From the NCBI GenBank assembly GCA_038530925.1, contig JBCBCG010000046.1, positions 1-22,627 of the forward strand: a stretch of 22,627 nucleotides of DNA, read 5' to 3'. Below are positions 21,545 through 22,627 of this stretch, piece after piece. A program made the position numbers and the translations under genes. The first letter of the stretch is position 1. Each line of letters opens with the position of its first letter. The notes below the pieces were generated by a model, which ran no database searches, was not told where the DNA came from, and was given only the letters and a program-made list of their open reading frames with translations. Origin of the DNA: JALEGB01 sp038530925. GTDB taxonomy: Bacteria; Pseudomonadota; Alphaproteobacteria; Rhodobacterales; Rhodobacteraceae.

Positions 21545-22627
21545 TCACTGGCCGGGAGCGCCTTGGCCGCCGGGTTTAAACCGCCAGATCGCATATGGCG
21601 CTTGCTCGGCGATATGCTCCGGCGATTGCAGCACCAGGTGCGGTATGGCGCTGTCAGCCAGGTAGAGCCACCCCTCCGGCCCGAAAGAGAGCGCGTCGGC
21701 CCAGCGGATCCGTTCGTCCTTGACCACCGTCTCAAGCCCTGCGCCTTCGCGCCAGGCGACCACGGCTTGGTTCTCGACATCCGTGAAATACACGGCGCCT
21801 TCCGCGTCGGTGGACATGCCGTCATTGATCGGCTTCGGCCCAAGCGGCTCGATCCGCGCCGCCAGCGCTTCGTCGTCGAGAGCGGCGTTCTTCAGATCGC
21901 TCGTGCGGATGCGGTAGTGCTCGTCATGGGTCATCGCCGCATAGTAGAGCCACGCGCCATCCCGGCTCAGCGCCAGACCGTCGACGCCGACTTTCATCGC
22001 CATCAATCCGCCGAAGAACTCCATGCGCTTGATCTGGTTGTGGATGATCCATTGCTGAGAGGTCACGCTCGGATGGCGGTTGAGCACGCGTCGCGCGGCG
22101 CCGCTGGCGACGTCGTAGACGATCAAGGCCGGCCGCTGCGCCCAAAACCCGACATCGGCGACATAGACGGTCTCGCCGGCCGCATCGATCTGCAGATCTT
22201 GAACGAACGAGCCTAGCGGCGCGATGGCCCTGTCGAAAACATGCTCGTGGACCACGTCGCCGGTGGCCAGATCAAGCGCCAGGAGCTTCACCGCGCCGGT
22301 TCCATGGGTCGCCGGATCGATCAGCCACAGGCGGTTCCGCCCGTCGATCACCACGCCAAGCGGCCCGTCGAACAGCGCCTCTTGGTTCGTCGCGGGCCAT
22401 GGCTCGGGCCTTCCGCCTAGCGCGGCGCGGTAGAGCTTGGGATGGCTCGGGTTCGCCTCGGGATGGATGGTGAAATAGACCATCCCGTCCGGCGCCACCG
22501 CGACATTGCCGATCGGCCGGTCCGAACTGACGGCGAGCTCCAGGTCCGCCGGCCCGAGCCGCGGCGCAGTGGTCAGATCGGGATAACGCTCGCCGCGTAT
22601 CTCTACATCAATTTCGGCGGCGGCGAG
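21545..22627 (-). CDS. MRJP/Yellow-family beta-propeller protein, N-terminus outside the window
   Basis: The frame is open to the right edge (360 residues visible), so the true start, and any signal peptide, lies beyond it. The visible part begins LAAAEIDVEIRG and continues through SDRPIGNVAVAPDGMVYFTIHPEA, LGVVIDGRNRLWLIDPATHG, GSFVQDLQIDAAGETVYVADVG, GLALSRDGAWLYYAAMTHDEHYRI, NDGMSTDAEGAVYFTDVENQAV and WADALSFGPEGWLYLADSA. These repeating blades are typical of the major royal jelly/Yellow family, six-bladed propellers found in insects and many bacteria. Bacterial members are often secreted and of unknown activity, sometimes annotated as gluconolactonase-like. GTG 22498 is not the start: homology continues upstream of it. 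Confidence 0.88.
   Translation of the reverse strand, partial: LAAAEIDVEIRGERYPDLTTAPRLGPADLELAVSSDRPIGNVAVAPDGMVYFTIHPEANPSHPKLYRAALGGRPEPWPATNQEALFDGPLGVVIDGRNRLWLIDPATHGTGAVKLLALDLATGDVVHEHVFDRAIAPLGSFVQDLQIDAAGETVYVADVGFWAQRPALIVYDVASGAARRVLNRHPSVTSQQWIIHNQIKRMEFFGGLMAMKVGVDGLALSRDGAWLYYAAMTHDEHYRIRTSDLKNAALDDEALAARIEPLGPKPINDGMSTDAEGAVYFTDVENQAVVAWREGAGLETVVKDERIRWADALSFGPEGWLYLADSAIPHLVLQSPEHIAEQAPYAIWRFKPGGQGAPGQ

Overview
The window is about two-thirds G+C (67% in one 60-base sample at 3541-3600) and densely coded. It reads as chromosome of an alphaproteobacterium, probably marine or saline. Reasons: mutS and a malic enzyme fused to a phosphotransacetylase domain lie head to head, an arrangement known in alphaproteobacteria; Pth has a long charged C-terminal tail; PaaI-type thioesterases are abundant; and there is a NaChBac/NavAb-type sodium channel. 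The genus cannot be fixed from sequence alone. No rRNA, tRNA, CRISPR array, insertion sequence or prophage was seen.

Layout. 1-199: start of a LutA/YkgE-type Fe-S protein on the minus strand, running off the left edge. 380-3962: rplY (L25) and pth on the plus strand, normally neighbours, separated by two minus-strand membrane genes. These two encode divergent, full-length cytochrome b-like paralogues that keep the two histidines expected for heme bL and have lost both for heme bH. 3977-4711: an A+T-rich orphan gene (39% G+C in the 180 bases counted), probably acquired. 4815-7736: polA. 7941-10216: a polytopic GT39/ArnT-like glycosyltransferase and a DPM1-like GT2 glycosyltransferase, tail to tail with overlapping ends. 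10350-13888: mutS followed by a nucleoside 2-deoxyribosyltransferase-family gene, an apparent operon. 14032-17331: maeB and a solitary, divergent pstB. 17336-18627: a voltage-gated sodium channel gene overlapping a PaaI thioesterase gene (GTGA). 18886-20549: a PLP aminotransferase and a second PaaI thioesterase. 20662-22627: a MRJP/Yellow-type beta-propeller (runs off the right edge), a LysE/RhtB exporter, and a 58-residue one-helix protein that overlaps the end of the lysE-type gene.

How the genes work together. Most are housekeeping: translation (L25, Pth), replication and repair (PolA, MutS) and central carbon metabolism (MaeB). The less ordinary parts are the pair of apparently mono-heme cytochrome b relatives, the A+T-rich orphan, the channel-thioesterase coupling, the orphan PstB with LSIGQ in place of LSGGQ, the mutS-deoxyribosyltransferase operon, and short ORFs that overlap gene ends or starts. 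The cytochrome b-like pair is the best candidate for an undescribed system; its function is inferred from residues alone.
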